Of a DNA stretch of 30,349 nucleotides, positions 1 through 11,244 are shown one piece after another. Within the stretch, counting starts at the first letter, position 1; each line of letters begins with the position of its first letter. The stretch spans positions 398,189 through 428,537 of the forward strand of contig WELB01000004.1 of NCBI GenBank assembly GCA_009602725.1, given 5' to 3'. The notes below the pieces were generated by a model that was not told where the DNA came from, did not search any database, and saw nothing but the letters and a program-made list of their open reading frames with translations. The stretch comes from Spirogloea muscicola. Lineage: Eukaryota; Streptophyta; Zygnematophyceae; Spirogloeales; Spirogloeaceae. Both the position numbers and the translations under genes were made by a program.

Positions 1-2874
1 AACGGCAGCGTGCGCGTCGCGGCGGACGCCGAGTACAGCGGCGGCGGCGGCCGCGACGGCCAGGCCGTTGCCGCGGCGGCGGTGGAGGCCAATGCCGGCA
101 TTGGGGGAGCGGCCGTGGACGTGCCGGTGCCGGAGGAGGTGGGCGCCATGGCCCGGCAGCGCGGCTTCGGCATCTACCAGCACATGCGCGCCGCCGGCGT
201 GGCGCCCAACGAGGCCACCATCACGTCTGTCGCGCGGCTGGCCTCCGCCAGCGCCGACGGCGACGCCGCCTTCGAGCTCGTCAAGCAGATGGCCGCGTTC
301 GACATCCCAGCGAGGCTGCGCTCCTACGGCCCCGCGCTCTACACCTACTGCCGGCTGGGCGAGCTGGACAAGGCCTTCGCCGTGGACGCCCACATGCTGG
401 CCGCCGGCGTGGCGCCCGGCGAGGAGGAGCTCGCCGCGCTGCTCCAGCTCAGCGCCGCCATGGGCGCCGCGGACAAGGTCTACGCCCTGATCCACCGCCT
501 CCGGACGACGGTGCGGGGCCTGCTGCCGAGCACCCTGGATGTCATCGAGCGCTGGTTCGCTAGCAACACTGCCGCAGCAGCTCCAGGTGACCACGCGACC
601 AGAGCTGGCCACCTTGTGCTCAAGCGCCAAGACCAACATGTCGCACTGCAGACCCATCGCTGCTGTGTGTCTTCTCTAACGGCTGCTCTTGGATTGGCCG
701 CCACTTTGCAGACACTGATGAGATTGGTAGACTGGCGGTCAAGGAGGCCATGGAGGCCAAGGGCGGGGGCTGGCACGGCCTCGGCTGGCGGGGCCGTGGC
801 CCCTGGCTGGCGGAGCGCACTCGCGTCAGCGCCGACGGCGTCTGCAGCGCTTGTGGCGAGCGGCTGGTTACCATTGACCTGGACCCTGCGGAGACCGACA
901 GGTTCGCCGAGTCCGTGTCCGCGCTGGCCATGGAGCGTGAAACATATACCAGCGAGTTTTCCAAGTTCCAGGTTGACTTACATGGATTCATCCTGCTCCG
1001 CAATCTGGAACTTCTTATCATTGTACTGTACTTGCGTGACGTCCTCATAGCACCACTACGAGAGGCCTTGCTTGGAGTTAGACGATGCGTTGAATTATGG
1101 GCTTCAGTCGATGCAGCAGTGGAAAGTAGCAGACAGCATTGAGCCTCTTGCCCAAGGGGCAGGGTGCCGTCACGCTTGTTGTAGCTTGTGCAAGCTTCAG
1201 ATATACATGTATGCTCTTACGACTCATCCCACGGCTGTTGCCCTCTGCAGGCGTGGTTGGATAAGTACGGCCCTTTTGACGCCGTGGTGGATGCGGCCAA
1301 TGTGGGCCTCTTCAACCAGGCCCAAAGTGGCTTCAATTTCTGGCAGGCAGGCCCCCAGCTACCTAGTGTGGAAGTCAGTCCACGTTGAGCACCATCACTT
1401 GGATTTGGCTGCTCACCGCAGGTCTGTTTAGCACTAACTTGATATGCAAAGAGATATTCTACTACCTGATAGGCAGACTTGCATTGAGGAAGTGTGATTG
1501 CTGAGTCTCATGTACAAACTTCGTTGTCTTGTGCAGCTCAGCAGAGTGGTGATTGCGGTCCAGAGCCTATCAGCCACCAAGAAGCTGCCGCTGATCATCC
1601 TTCACCACAAGCGCACGCGAGGCGGGCCAGCTTCGCAGCCCTTAGCACAGAGGTTGTTCAAGGAGTGGCGAGCTGCGAACTCATTCTATGCCACTCCCGG
1701 AGGTTCAAATGATGACTGGTGAGAGCCTAGGCATACTCCCGCTTCCCACGTGTCGCCAGAATTTATCAACTTGGTTTGCCTACTCAAAGGGGAAATTTGT
1801 GGTTAGATACTTGCGGGGAGTTGTTCGAGGGCCTACCATAATTGCAAGAAGTGAATCCGCATCTCTCAAGTGCTCTGCTCCTCAGCGATTACAGCATGTC
1901 TTGTATCTTGCACAGGTATTGGTTGTATGCAGCTGTCAGTTGCAAGGCACTGCTTGTGACAAATGACGAGATGAGAGATCATCTCTTTCAGCTATTAGGG
2001 ACTGACTTCTTTCCTAAATGGAAAGAGCGCCATCAGGTGAGGAAGGAGACATGCCTGTGAGAGGTGCATGCACAATCGCCTAGTAGCTATCATGCTGCAC
2101 ACCATGACAATATTTGCAGGTGCATGATTGTAGAAAATCTACCTCACTAAACCTTTTATACACAATTAGCAGTGCCAATCTTGTAGATTTTAGCACTCTA
2201 AGAGGGTGAAAATGTAACAATGACATTGCATGCACAGGTGCGCCTCCTGGTTTCTTCCCAGGGTGCGGAGTTGCAGATGCCACCAAATCATTCTATTGTA
2301 ATACAGGCAAGCCAAGAAGCTGCTTGTCATGCAAGCAATGAGGCCCATTAAGCAGCACAGTAGGAATGCCTCGCACATCTCTCATATTGAGAGAAGTTTT
2401 ACTCTCGGACCACCGCCGCTGTAAAGTGTAAAAGGCAAAATATGAAGACGAGATGACGTCCTGTCTTCTTGCAGATTATCCGAATCAGAATCTCCCTTTC
2501 TGTGAGTCTGATGGGAAATCAGCTGACTCTGATGGCAGGAGTCAGCAGCTGGCAGGTGGCACTTTCCTTCAGCAGGCGACTCTGGAGAGGAGTGGCTGTG
2601 CGTCAGAAGGACCATTGAAGGAGTTGAAGACGCTCCAGATAGCCAGCCGCCAATAACAGCTTGTGATGACGAAGCCAAGCTTGGTCACAGGCCGAATGGG
2701 ATGAAATCCAGCAGATCAGATGGCAGTCTGGAGACCAGCGCTGGTGAAGAGGAGGGCTCTTCAGCGCTGGCCCGCCCTACCATGTACAGGTTGCGGCCCA
2801 GACGAACAAAGGTAGTGCGAGGCATGCCATCCAAGAAAAATACTCCGGAAGTCGAAATTGATTATCAAATCTGA
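1..2874 (+). CDS. PRORP: Protein-only RNase P (PRORP), 5' partial
   Basis: Endonuclease that removes 5' leaders from precursor tRNAs without an RNA subunit. Exons: 1-586, 712-971, 1251-1346, 1537-1718, 1916-2036, 2238-2306, 2539-2874; together 549 residues plus stop, open from base 1, so the N-terminus and any targeting peptide lie outside the window. Exon 1 holds the PPR helices (QHMRAAGVAPNEATI and a second unit). Exon 2 carries the central zinc Cys pair (VCSACGE). Exons 3-5 form the NYN metallonuclease with the catalytic aspartates: FDAVVDAAN (family usually has DGAN), GSNDDW and VTNDEMRDH. Exon 7 supplies the second half of the zinc site, RWHFP and EEWLCVRR, followed by an unusual tail of about 80 residues with a basic cluster (RLRPRRTK). 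Introns 3 and 6 appear to start with GC: the joins Q|LSRVV and VIQ|ESAAG match Arabidopsis PRORPs without gaps. Family assignment is secure; subcellular location is unknown. Confidence 0.93.
1347..1536 (+). other. Probable GC-AG intron (PRORP intron 3)
   Basis: The exon ends TGGCAG and the intron would open GCAGGC, closing at TGTGCAG. This join gives FNFWQ|LSRVVIAVQSL, the same length as plant PRORPs. The alternative GT donor at 1374 (GAA|GTCAGT) also keeps frame but inserts nine residues (AGPQLPSVE), so this is the least certain of the four GC donors. Confidence 0.55.
2307..2538 (+). other. GC-AG intron (PRORP intron 6)
   Basis: The exon ends ATACAG and the intron opens GCAAGC, which is near the GC-donor consensus AG|GCAAGT, and closes at GATGGCAG. 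The join gives SIVIQ|ESAAGRWHFP and brings in the conserved zinc-site His. A GT donor at 2298 would also keep phase but would delete the conserved VIQ. Reading through meets a stop at 2349 and loses the zinc site. Confidence 0.78.
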
Positions 2875-4080
2875 ATGACAAATTGGATCAAGAGATACCC
2901 AGTCGAGTCGTTGCAAGGCAGCTCATCCTGCACTTGTCCCACAGTTGCCATGCCCCAGCTTTGAAAGCTTGGCGGCATGTGGTCAGAAGCCAACGCAGCA
3001 GCACATGCTCGTCAATGATCGCGGAATAAATCATCTGAGAACCTTGCTCATCCAGAGTGCTCTGTTGCTGAGTTGCCAGCTGTTGGGTAAGGTTGTGGAA
3101 AGCAAGCCTGAGAGGATACATTCAAGCTGTGCACAGATACGTCAATCATAAAAATCAATTGCTGCTCATACGGCATGCAGACGTGCTCAAAGAGTCCATG
3201 CGGAGGCAGTCACTGAGTGGTCAGCTAGGAAGGAGCGTGGGTGAGAATTGTGAAGCTCTGACTGACAGCGCGGAGGAGCTTTTATGCTGTCTGAGGATCG
3301 TGGCAAAGAGAAGCGGAGGCTGTCAGAAGCGGTGGCTGTGAGAGGCCAGCCAGAGAGAGAAGGTGCGATGTGCCAATAATATGGCGCCAAGACAAAGCAG
3401 TACCATCAATTGGGCAGAACCATCAACGGATAGGGGAAGCCGCGCGGTGCACATGAGAGGGAGGCCAAGGCAAGCCAGTTCACCATCTGTCAGAGCAAAT
3501 AAAACTGTGCTCTATACAGCTAAAGTGGGACCTTACTTCACGAGTGAGCACACACCACTGCGGCAGGCTTACTTTGGGAGCAGGAGCACCAAAGCGGAAG
3601 CCAGTGGCCTGGCATTTTGTGCGCCCAGCAATGCCAATGGATGGCCAAAGCCTCGCAGCGCTGCAACTGTAGCAAGAGCCGCATCGTTTGACATGCAAAT
3701 GACGTCTGAGAATTGCTAGTATGCCCGAATTTGCCCCTCCATACTGCGACTGCGCGCATCAACCAGCTGAGCCAGACGCTGGAGGAGAGCATGCTGTACG
3801 GATGAATAATAAGGAGTCACAAGCCAAGACAGAATGCTCAGGGAGGAGGGCTGAAGGAGGGAGGACCACTCAATTCATAGCCGCCGTTAATTACTATCCT
3901 AATGTGTACAGTGGTCTGCCCAGGTAGTGCCTTCCTTTTTGTGCTCCGCGTCAACTGTTGCCCAGCACAGTCGGCGTGGTGGCTCTGATATCAAAGAGAT
4001 AAGCTCTTCCAAAGAAAGAAATAGTTCTGCCAATGTAAGGCAATGGCTCTGACAGGCCAGCCCATCAACATTACAAGGTC
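2875..4080. other. Intergenic, no gene recognised
   Basis: Follows the PRORP stop. I see only short unrelated open frames on both strands, without family motifs. It holds one clean copy of the GGCTG...CAGCC hairpin at 3334-3351 and a weaker one at 4045-4063. The last few hundred bases become purine-rich on the + strand and run into the inverted-repeat region. Confidence 0.6.
3334..3351 (+). repeat. Dispersed GGCTG/CAGCC hairpin, copy 1
   Basis: GGCTGTGAGAGGCCAGCC forms a short GGCTG/CAGCC stem. With the preceding GGT it is identical over 21 bases to the copy at 18006-18026, and it is close to the copy at 11390-11407. It lies about 460 bases beyond the PRORP stop. Confidence 0.75.
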
Positions 4081-4801
4081 TGAGAAGGAGGCGGGGAGGG
4101 CTGTGAAAGAGAAGTGGCTCGCCCAATGTGGGCAAGGGTTGTGAGAAGCCAGCCCAAGAAGAGTTGTCAAGATTCGAAGGGGCCAAAGTACAGAAGGGCT
4201 GTGAAGGGGAAAGTAAGCTTTTCAAGGGGGTGAGGTCGGGAAAGCCCAGCCCAAAAGAAAGGGCAAAGGATATAAAATGAGAGAGAGACTTCCAGTAGAA
4301 GAACTTGCTCGCCCATAGAAAACGAGGGGGCTAGCAAAGCCAGCCCAGAAAAGAATGGACAAGAGAGGGCGACAGCTGTGGTTGGCCAGCTTAGATAATG
4401 TATGAACAAAGCTCGAAGGGGCCAGAAAAGAAAGAAAGGGCTCGCTCATAGAGAAAGCGCTGAAGTACACAGCGACTCAATAGGCCACATAACCCGTGGT
4501 TTATGAGAGATTCATCTCACCGGCCAAGCCCTGAGACAGCGCTTTTGGCCCCTTCGGGCCTTGTCATTTCTTTTCGGGCTGGTCACCAGCTCGCCCGCCA
4601 CGCCATCGCCCGTCGCTTCCATGGGGAGCCGGTGGACTTCCCTGCAGCCGGGTCGCTGGCGCAAGTGTACCGAATGCGCCTGGCCGTCTCGCTGCAGAGG
4701 TCGATGGCCGCGCGCTGCACCTTCGTGCCGGCAGAGCCCTCGCTGCTGCCTCTGGCTCTGGCCAGGGGACCCACTTCCAGGAGCCTAGCATCTCTAATCT
4801 G

Positions 4802-4996
4802 CGGCTGCTTAGCAGGGGGTTACTAAGTGCTGCGTAGCTGCTTTGTTTCTTGTTGTGCTTGTTTTCCTTAGCGCTTCCCCTGGCCCCCTTCTCGTACTTT
4901 GTTCATTCTTTTTCGGGCTGGTGTTTTTTGTTGTTGTTCCAGCCCCTAACCGCAATGGGCCGCGCTTTTCAATGGGCGAGCACTTTCTCTTTGGGA
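4802..4996 (+). repeat. Direct repeat copy A within right arm
   Basis: Shares with copy B, about 283 bases downstream, the ordered blocks GCTGCTTAGCAGGGG, TAGCTGCTTTGTTT, GTTCATTCTTTTT, GGGCTGG, CCAGCCC and CAATGGGCGAGC. Aligned by eye; exact identity was not computed. Confidence 0.7.
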
Positions 4997-5083
4997 GAAG
5001 TCACCTTCTCTTCGTGTACGAAGAGTACGACGTCAAGTGCGACGTCACGCTCGGGGGAAGTGGTGGAAAGGGGGATCACACAG

Positions 5084-5262
5084 CGCCTGCTTAGCAGGGG
5101 TTACTGAGTGGTTAGTAGCTGCTTTGTTTTTTCTTGTGTGCTTGTCATTTCTGCTGCTTCGCCTTAGGGCTTCGCCTGGCTTCCCCCCCCCTCTTCTTGT
5201 ACTCTGTTCATTCTTTTTTGGGCTGGCTGTTCCAGCCCATATTCTCAATGGGCGAGCCCTTC
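5084..5262 (+). repeat. Direct repeat copy B within right arm
   Basis: Second copy of the unit, with the same block order as copy A. The inner hairpin is tighter here (GGGCTGGCTGTTCCAGCCC). Copy A has a TTTTTTGTTGTTG insertion in the loop. Confidence 0.7.
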
Positions 5263-5300
5263 TTCCTCGATCACAGCGGCAAGCCCCAACACGGTAAGCC

Positions 5301-6156
5301 CAAACAACACAGCTAACCATGTGGCTGCTGCATTTGGTTGCTCACGCCCTCGCTCGATTATCCGCAAGTCGGAATCGTTGACAAGGAGAGGGCCGGTCGC
5401 CAGGCGCCGTGTGACTGTCGGGAGGTGGTCGCCGTCACGTCTGCTAATGAACGATTGTGCCCCATTCATTTCATGCGCCCGCGCTCCTTGTCTCTCTTTG
5501 GAAGTGCATCACTTCTTGAGCTTGGGAGCGCTGCAAACGAAAGCGAGAGCCCGATTCTGTGGGTTGGGTCACGAGCCCGCCCCCCCCAGCAGCCCCAGCT
5601 CCGGAGGTGCGGCGGCCTTGGTGGCCACCACGTGGCAAAGAATCTGATTGTACCATTGGCAGGCACCCCCGCTGCCTCACTTTCATTGGCTCCTTACACT
5701 CTGCCACAGCTACCTGTTCCCATTGACTCTCAGAAAAGCTGAAGTGTACCACCGCTTCACTAGCTTAAGTAAAGCAGGGGGTTCCCGAAACAGTTGAGCA
5801 TAGACTTTGCGTCCACGTCACTAATCCTTGACCGCGTTGGGAATACAAGTCTAGAGGAGGCGATCGGAGCGTGGCAAGTGTCATCTGCTGGGGGCCCGTC
5901 TCAGGGGAACTGGGGGGGGTTCTCCGCGGCCCAGCGTGGCGAGTCTTGCGCCGCCACCCCCCCCCTCCACAATGTGTTGGCTCGATTTGGCCACCATTCC
6001 AATTCATGCGCACCACGCGCCTTCCCTACTCCACGGACAAGTCGCGTCCCCAGAAGCCATTTCCCCAGTCAGTGCCATCTCGCCGCCCACCCCCGGCCCC
6101 GTGCTCGGACGCCGGCCACGCCCGGCGTCGGGCGTGCGCGCCGCCTTCCCGCTGCA
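5301..6156. other. Upstream region of the phosphorylase gene
   Basis: No separate gene recognised. It should contain the promoter and 5' UTR of the phosphorylase. From 5794 the frame of exon 1 is already open (about 120 codons) but without an in-frame ATG. Several C tracts (5580-5586, 5957-5966) and GC-rich sequence occur. No clear TATA box was seen. Confidence 0.5.
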
Positions 6157-9100
6157 ATGGCTGCGGCGGCCGTCGCCAGCGCCCCCGCCGAGGCCCAGGC
6201 TCCGGCTCCCACGCCGCTCCCCCGCGGGATCGCCCCCCGCGTCATCCCTGCCATCTCCCACCCTTCCCCTTCCGATGCCTTTGGCGTGGCCGCCAACATC
6301 AAGTACAATCAGGAGTATCAGCCACACTTCTCCCCCAACAAATTCGATCCCGAGCAAGCCTACTACGCCACTGCTCAGAGTGTGCGCGACGAGCTCGTCC
6401 AGGTGACGCGCACTGGCCCATCACCTGCGCCAGCCAGAGTGCGATTGTCGCCACAAGTTCCTTGATCTTATGTGTTGTCTGATGGTGTCCTCGGAGGATC
6501 GGAGACACATACACGATGTCATTCGCCTTGCGACTTGAGAGTGTTGCAATCACTGTCTTGAAGTAGTGCACAGCTCATTGTATTACATCGACTTGATTTG
6601 TGTTGGATGATGTAGTAGCATCTGATTTGCATATTTTATTGAGGATCTGCAGCGATGGAACGAGACTTATCGCCACTACGCCAAGGAGGATCCAAAGCAG
6701 ATCTACTACATTTCCATGGAGTTTCTTCAGGGGAGGGCCTTGACCAATGCCGTTGGCAATCTCGGCTTGACTGATGCATATGGAGCTGCGCTTCAGAAGC
6801 TGGGCTATGATATGGAAGTTATCAAGGAGCAGGTTGGCTTCTGTTAAACCCGTCTAGCACGTTGTAGCAGATATGCTACTCCTTTTGACACGAAGATTTT
6901 TCTGCTAGGGTCACGAATGTCAGTGGAGGTTTACCTGAGAAGCTATCTGATATTCCATCAAAAGGAGAGCCCTGCACTACACAGACCCTCATGATCATTT
7001 TACGTACTCATTAATGTTGCTGCAGGAAAGAGATGCAGCTCTGGGAAACGGAGGTCTAGGGCGACTTGCATCATGCTTCCTGGACTCCATGGCGACCCTT
7101 AGTTTGCCGGCAGGGGGATATGGTCTGCGTTACAAATACGGACTCTTCAGTCAAAGGATCACAGAGAAGGGGCAGGAAGAGTATGCTGAGGATTGGCTCG
7201 AGGTACGCCTAAAGACCATGACAACCAGCGAAGGCAGTCCTTTGTCAATGTTGAAATACATTGTTACACCTCAATATTCCTCTGCTCATGATTGCTGCGG
7301 TCAGCAGATGTGGCCTCAACCAGAAATTTGTTTGGTCAACACGAAAGTCATGCTCTACATCTCCTCCTGTGTGTACACAGAAATATAGCCCATGGGAAGT
7401 GGTTCGGTATGATGTCGTCTACCCTGTACGCTTCTTTGGGGAAGTCCAGACTCTTCCGAATGGCAGGTACTCCAGAAGCTTTAATTTCAGCAAGGATGCT
7501 GCGTCTTCAATGCTTAGATAAGATTTGGGTCTACTTGCAGAGTTACAAACACAAATAGTTTTGCAGGAAGGAGTGGACCGGAGGGGAGGTGGTGCAAGCC
7601 CTGGCATATGACGTTCCAATCCCTGGCTACAAGACCAAGAATACCATCAGCTTGCGTCTGTGGGATGCTCGTGCACCACCATACAAGTTTGACTTGTATG
7701 CTTTCAATGCTGGGGAGCACGAGAAGGCTGCACAGCTCCATGCTAAGGCTGAGCAGGTCCAACGCCTTAGGCTCAGCACCTGCTAAAATTGGCAAATGCT
7801 ACAGGAGTTGCCAACATCTCAATCAGCTGCTCTTAGAAGAAAATAGCCTACATTCTGAGTGGCTACCTTACACGTGCTATGTGTTTCTTTGCAACAGATT
7901 TGTGCAGTCTTGTATCCTGGGGATGCAACAGAAGAGGGGAAGCTGTTGCGCTTGAAGCAACAGTATCTTTTGTGCAGTGCTTCACTGCAGGTACACATAC
8001 CAAAAGCACCCAGAACACCATTGGCTCCTCCTTTTGCAATGCCAAGTGCTTACATGTCAATTGATGTATGTCAAAAGTATACTGTTAGCTCAGGTTTGCA
8101 CCTGATGTGGTGATCGCATGCTTGTTTGTACCGCTGTGGATGGCATTTCCAGAGCTTGTTCCTAAGCTCAAGCAAGTGTCTATTCTGACTGTGTTGTGCA
8201 ATCATAACAGCAACATGAGGCCATTTTCTACCGGTAACAGTAATTGCGATTGGTGTGAACGGCAGTAAGAACGTCAGGAAGTCGCTCATGTCCCGCGCTG
8301 ATGATATTGCAGGACATTGTCAATACATTCAAATTGCGGAGGCCACCTGGGCAACCAATCAACTGGTCAGATTTCCCACACAAAGTGGCTGTGCAGATGA
8401 ATGACACTCACCCTACACTTTCCGTCCCGGAGCTGATGCGCCTTCTCATGGACCAGGAGGGCCTCTCTTGGGCAGATGCCTGGGATATCACCAGCAAGTA
8501 AGAAAAGGACAGACTGATCAGGAGGCATTGTGTTGCTATATTTCTCCAAGAGTGTCAACAACTGTATGCATCTGGGTGTGTAATGGCCAGGTTACTGAGG
8601 CAGGTTCTGATTGTCTGTTTCACTACAGCACCTGTGCTTACACCAATCACACAGTCCTACCAGAGGCCCTCGAGAAATGGCCGCAGGCTGTGCTCACGAA
8701 GCTGATTCCGCGAATCATGGAGATCATTACGGAAATTGACAAGCAGGTCAGAACCAGTGCCCACTGGGAAAATTTGCAACATCTTGATTTTCAGCAATGT
8801 CAATTGGTAGTTCCAGTCAATTGGCAGATATTCTGGTCGTTGGCCTGTCCACTCATTAGTGGAAGTTTTGGTATGTGACAGTTCCTTGACATGGTACGCA
8901 GCAAGCGTCCAGACCTGGAAGATCAATTGAAGGACCTACAGATCCTCGATAGCTCAAATGCCGAGAAACCTATAGCCCGTATGGCCAATCTTTGTGTGGT
9001 AGCAGCTCATGCGGTGAGAAGTTACGCTGAGAGCTTGGCAGCACATCATTTCATGCTGACCCTGCTTTTTCAACTATCACACTGGTGTTGGTGCAAGATG

Positions 9101-11244
9101 ACATGTACGCAGATTAAGTCACTATCACAGAATGTCAGTGTGTGTGACTCAGTATTGTGCATGTTTGTATCAACTGGTTCGTGATGAGTAAAGCCCTGCG
9201 CTGCCAAAGTTAAACAGTGTACTAAGTGTCTCCTTGTCTTCTTGAAGAAAGACATCTACGCACTGACTCCATGTACAATTCACTGCAGGTGAACGGAGTT
9301 GCAGAGATTCACAGTGATATCCTGGTAAAGGAGCTGTTTGCAGGTTACTACTCACTCTTCCCCCACAAGTTCCAAAACAAGACCAATGGAGTGACACCAA
9401 GGCGGTGGTTGCGCTTCTGTAGCCCCGAGCTCAGCTTCATCATCTCGAAATGGCTGCAAACTGAGGACTGGGTTACAAACCTTGACCTGCTGACAGGACT
9501 TCGCAAGGTGCTCACTGACTCAGAGCTTGTTGGCTTTAGCTTGCATCCATGAAGTACCAGGTACTCACCATCAGTCATATCCGCATCCTTTACTAATACA
9601 CTGATCATGGTACCTTTGTCTATGCAGTTCGCAGATGATGCTACTCTGCACAAGGAGTGGGCTGCAGCAAAGATGGCAAATAAAGTGCGCTTCGCTTACT
9701 ACATTAAGCAAGTGACAGGAGAGACAATCGACCCAAACACAATGTTCGACATCCAAATCAAGAGAATTCACGAGTACAAACGTCAGCTTTTAAACATATT
9801 GGGGGTTATTTACCACTACAAGAGGCTCAAGGTGAGAGCTGCTTCATGCCATACATACCTTTAATAGTCTTCTTGCTGAAGGGCTCTTTTTCTGGGAAGT
9901 ACATAAAGCTTGTACAGATCTACCTACCAATTGTCTGGCCAAGTAGGCAGGAAGTTGCTGACTTGTCCCCCGCATTACTTCTGCCATTGCAGGAAATGAG
10001 CACAGAGGAGCGAACTGGCGTTGTTCCCCGTACAGTGATGCTCGGTGGCAAGGCTTTCGCAACTTACTTGCAGGCTAAGCGCATCGTCAAGCTTGTGACT
10101 GATGTTGGCCGCGTGGTGAACAATGACACGGAGATCAGCCCTCTACTGAAGGTCAGTAAGTTCATACCTGAGACATTGGTCAAGCTGGAATGTAATTACA
10201 CCACCTTACCTTGCGCGTGACATCGATGATAACGTTTTGCAGATGCTTTGGCATTCATGGTACAGCATTGTTGCAATGGCAGGACACTCAGGTCAGCTTA
10301 GCATCGTTTGAGTGCTGGTTTGGTGATTGCAGGTGGTCTTCATTCCCAACTACAATGTCACAGTAGCGGAGCAGGCAATCCCAGCTGCAGAGCTCTCACA
10401 GCACATCAGCACTGCTGGAATGGAGGCCAGCGGAACAAGCAACATGAAGTTCGCTCTCAATGGCTGCCTGATCATTGGCACCCTGGATGGAGCCAATGTG
10501 GAGATCCGGGAGGAGATTGGGGCTGAGAATTTCTTCCTGTTTGGTGCCAAGGCTGGCGATATTGCACGTCTTCGGAAGGAAAGAGAGGCAGGACAGGTAG
10601 GCAGGCTATGCCATGGAGCTCATTCATACTTGTGCTGTGAGCCTTTTCTGAGCTGCATATTCTATATACAATGATGAGGCTCCTGCACTTTGTTTTCATG
10701 CATTCAGCACAAGTGCTTGCATTGACATGCTCCTGACACAATTTAGTTGCTGCTTGCCTTGACATGCTCCTGACACAATCTGGTTGATGTTTGCTATGCA
10801 GTTCACACCTGATCCACGTTTTGAGGAGACAAAAGCATACATCCGAGCAGGTACCTTTGGCACTGAGGATTATGAGCCACTTTTGGAATCTCTTGAGGGG
10901 GACTCTGGCTACGGCAGGGGAGACTACTTCCTGGTGGGGCACGACTTCCCATCATATCTTGCTGCCCAAGCTGAAGTGGACAAGGCTTACAGGCAAGTTC
11001 GACAACACCCTGATTGTCATAGTAATACCTGTGGTCATTACAAGGACTACAACCCAGTCCGATACGTCAAGCTGGCATGCTGAGGTACTCATCGTGAGGT
11101 TCTCGTCATTCCTGCAGTGACAAGGATCTATGGAACAAGATGTCCATCCTCAGCACAGCTGGAAGTGGCAAGTTCAGCAGTGACCGCACCATCCTGCAGT
11201 ACTCCAAGGAGATCTGGAATGTCAAAGAGTGCCGTGTGCCCTGA
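6157..11244 (+). CDS. Alpha-glucan (starch/glycogen) phosphorylase
   Basis: GT35 enzyme releasing glucose-1-phosphate from alpha-1,4-glucan ends with phosphate, using pyridoxal phosphate. Fifteen exons: 6157-6402, 6653-6832, 7026-7202, 7381-7466, 7567-7756, 7898-7990, 8313-8497, 8629-8746, 8882-9013, 9289-9507, 9628-9831, 9993-10151, 10333-10596, 10802-10992, 11118-11244. The sum is 2571 bases, 856 aa, the usual length of the cytosolic plant form. Visible motifs: [67 protein letters not shown] and [11 protein letters not shown], whose Lys (about residue 702) binds PLP. The large acidic insert of plastid Pho1 enzymes is absent. The start is the only in-frame ATG; the open frame continues upstream without one, so an upstream exon or transit peptide cannot be excluded. 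Intron 14 starts with GC. Confidence 0.95.
10714..10787 (+). repeat. Two tandem 37-bp units in phosphorylase intron 13
   Basis: Units 10714-10750 and 10751-10787 match at 33 of 37 positions; both contain TTGACATGCTCCTGACACAAT. The second unit ends 14 bases before the exon 14 acceptor. It looks like a recent local duplication. Confidence 0.9.
10993..11117 (+). other. GC-AG intron (phosphorylase intron 14)
   Basis: The donor is CAG|GCAAGT, the ideal GC-donor context, and the acceptor is CCTGCAG. It joins ...DKAY(S)[10 protein letters not shown] with the five residues between AY and W expected in plant phosphorylases. A GT donor at 10997 works only with a different acceptor (AAG at 11124) and gives one residue fewer. 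Confidence 0.82.

Larger units (their letters stand above)
4081..5300. repeat. Foldback-like inverted-repeat region
   Basis: The left arm (about 4081-4470) is purine-rich and holds repeated blocks with CTCGCCCA, AAGCCAGCCC and GAAAAGAATGGACAAG. The right arm (about 4802-5300) is pyrimidine-rich and holds the same blocks reversed: GTTCATTCTTTTTTGGGCTGG and CAATGGGCGAGC. The block at 4306-4362 aligns to the reverse complement of about 5205-5258. The right arm is itself two direct copies, each beginning GCTTAGCAGGGG, at about 4806 and 5089. No transposase, terminal inverted repeat boundary or target-site duplication was found. A non-autonomous foldback or MITE-type element, or a decayed nest of them, is the best reading. 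Confidence 0.6.

Noticed and set aside
4640-4700. GSLAQVYR resembling the ABC1/AarF kinase motif in the repeat spacer
   Set aside because: Only about eight residues match and no other kinase motif follows.
5794-6156. N-terminal extension of the phosphorylase as a transit peptide
   Set aside because: The frame is open but has no in-frame ATG; an upstream exon would be needed and none was identified.
9181-9266. Box C (GTGATGA) and box D (CTGA) in phosphorylase intron 9, suggesting an intronic C/D snoRNA
   Set aside because: No terminal stem pairs the sequences flanking the two boxes, and no clear internal D'/C' boxes or guide were found.
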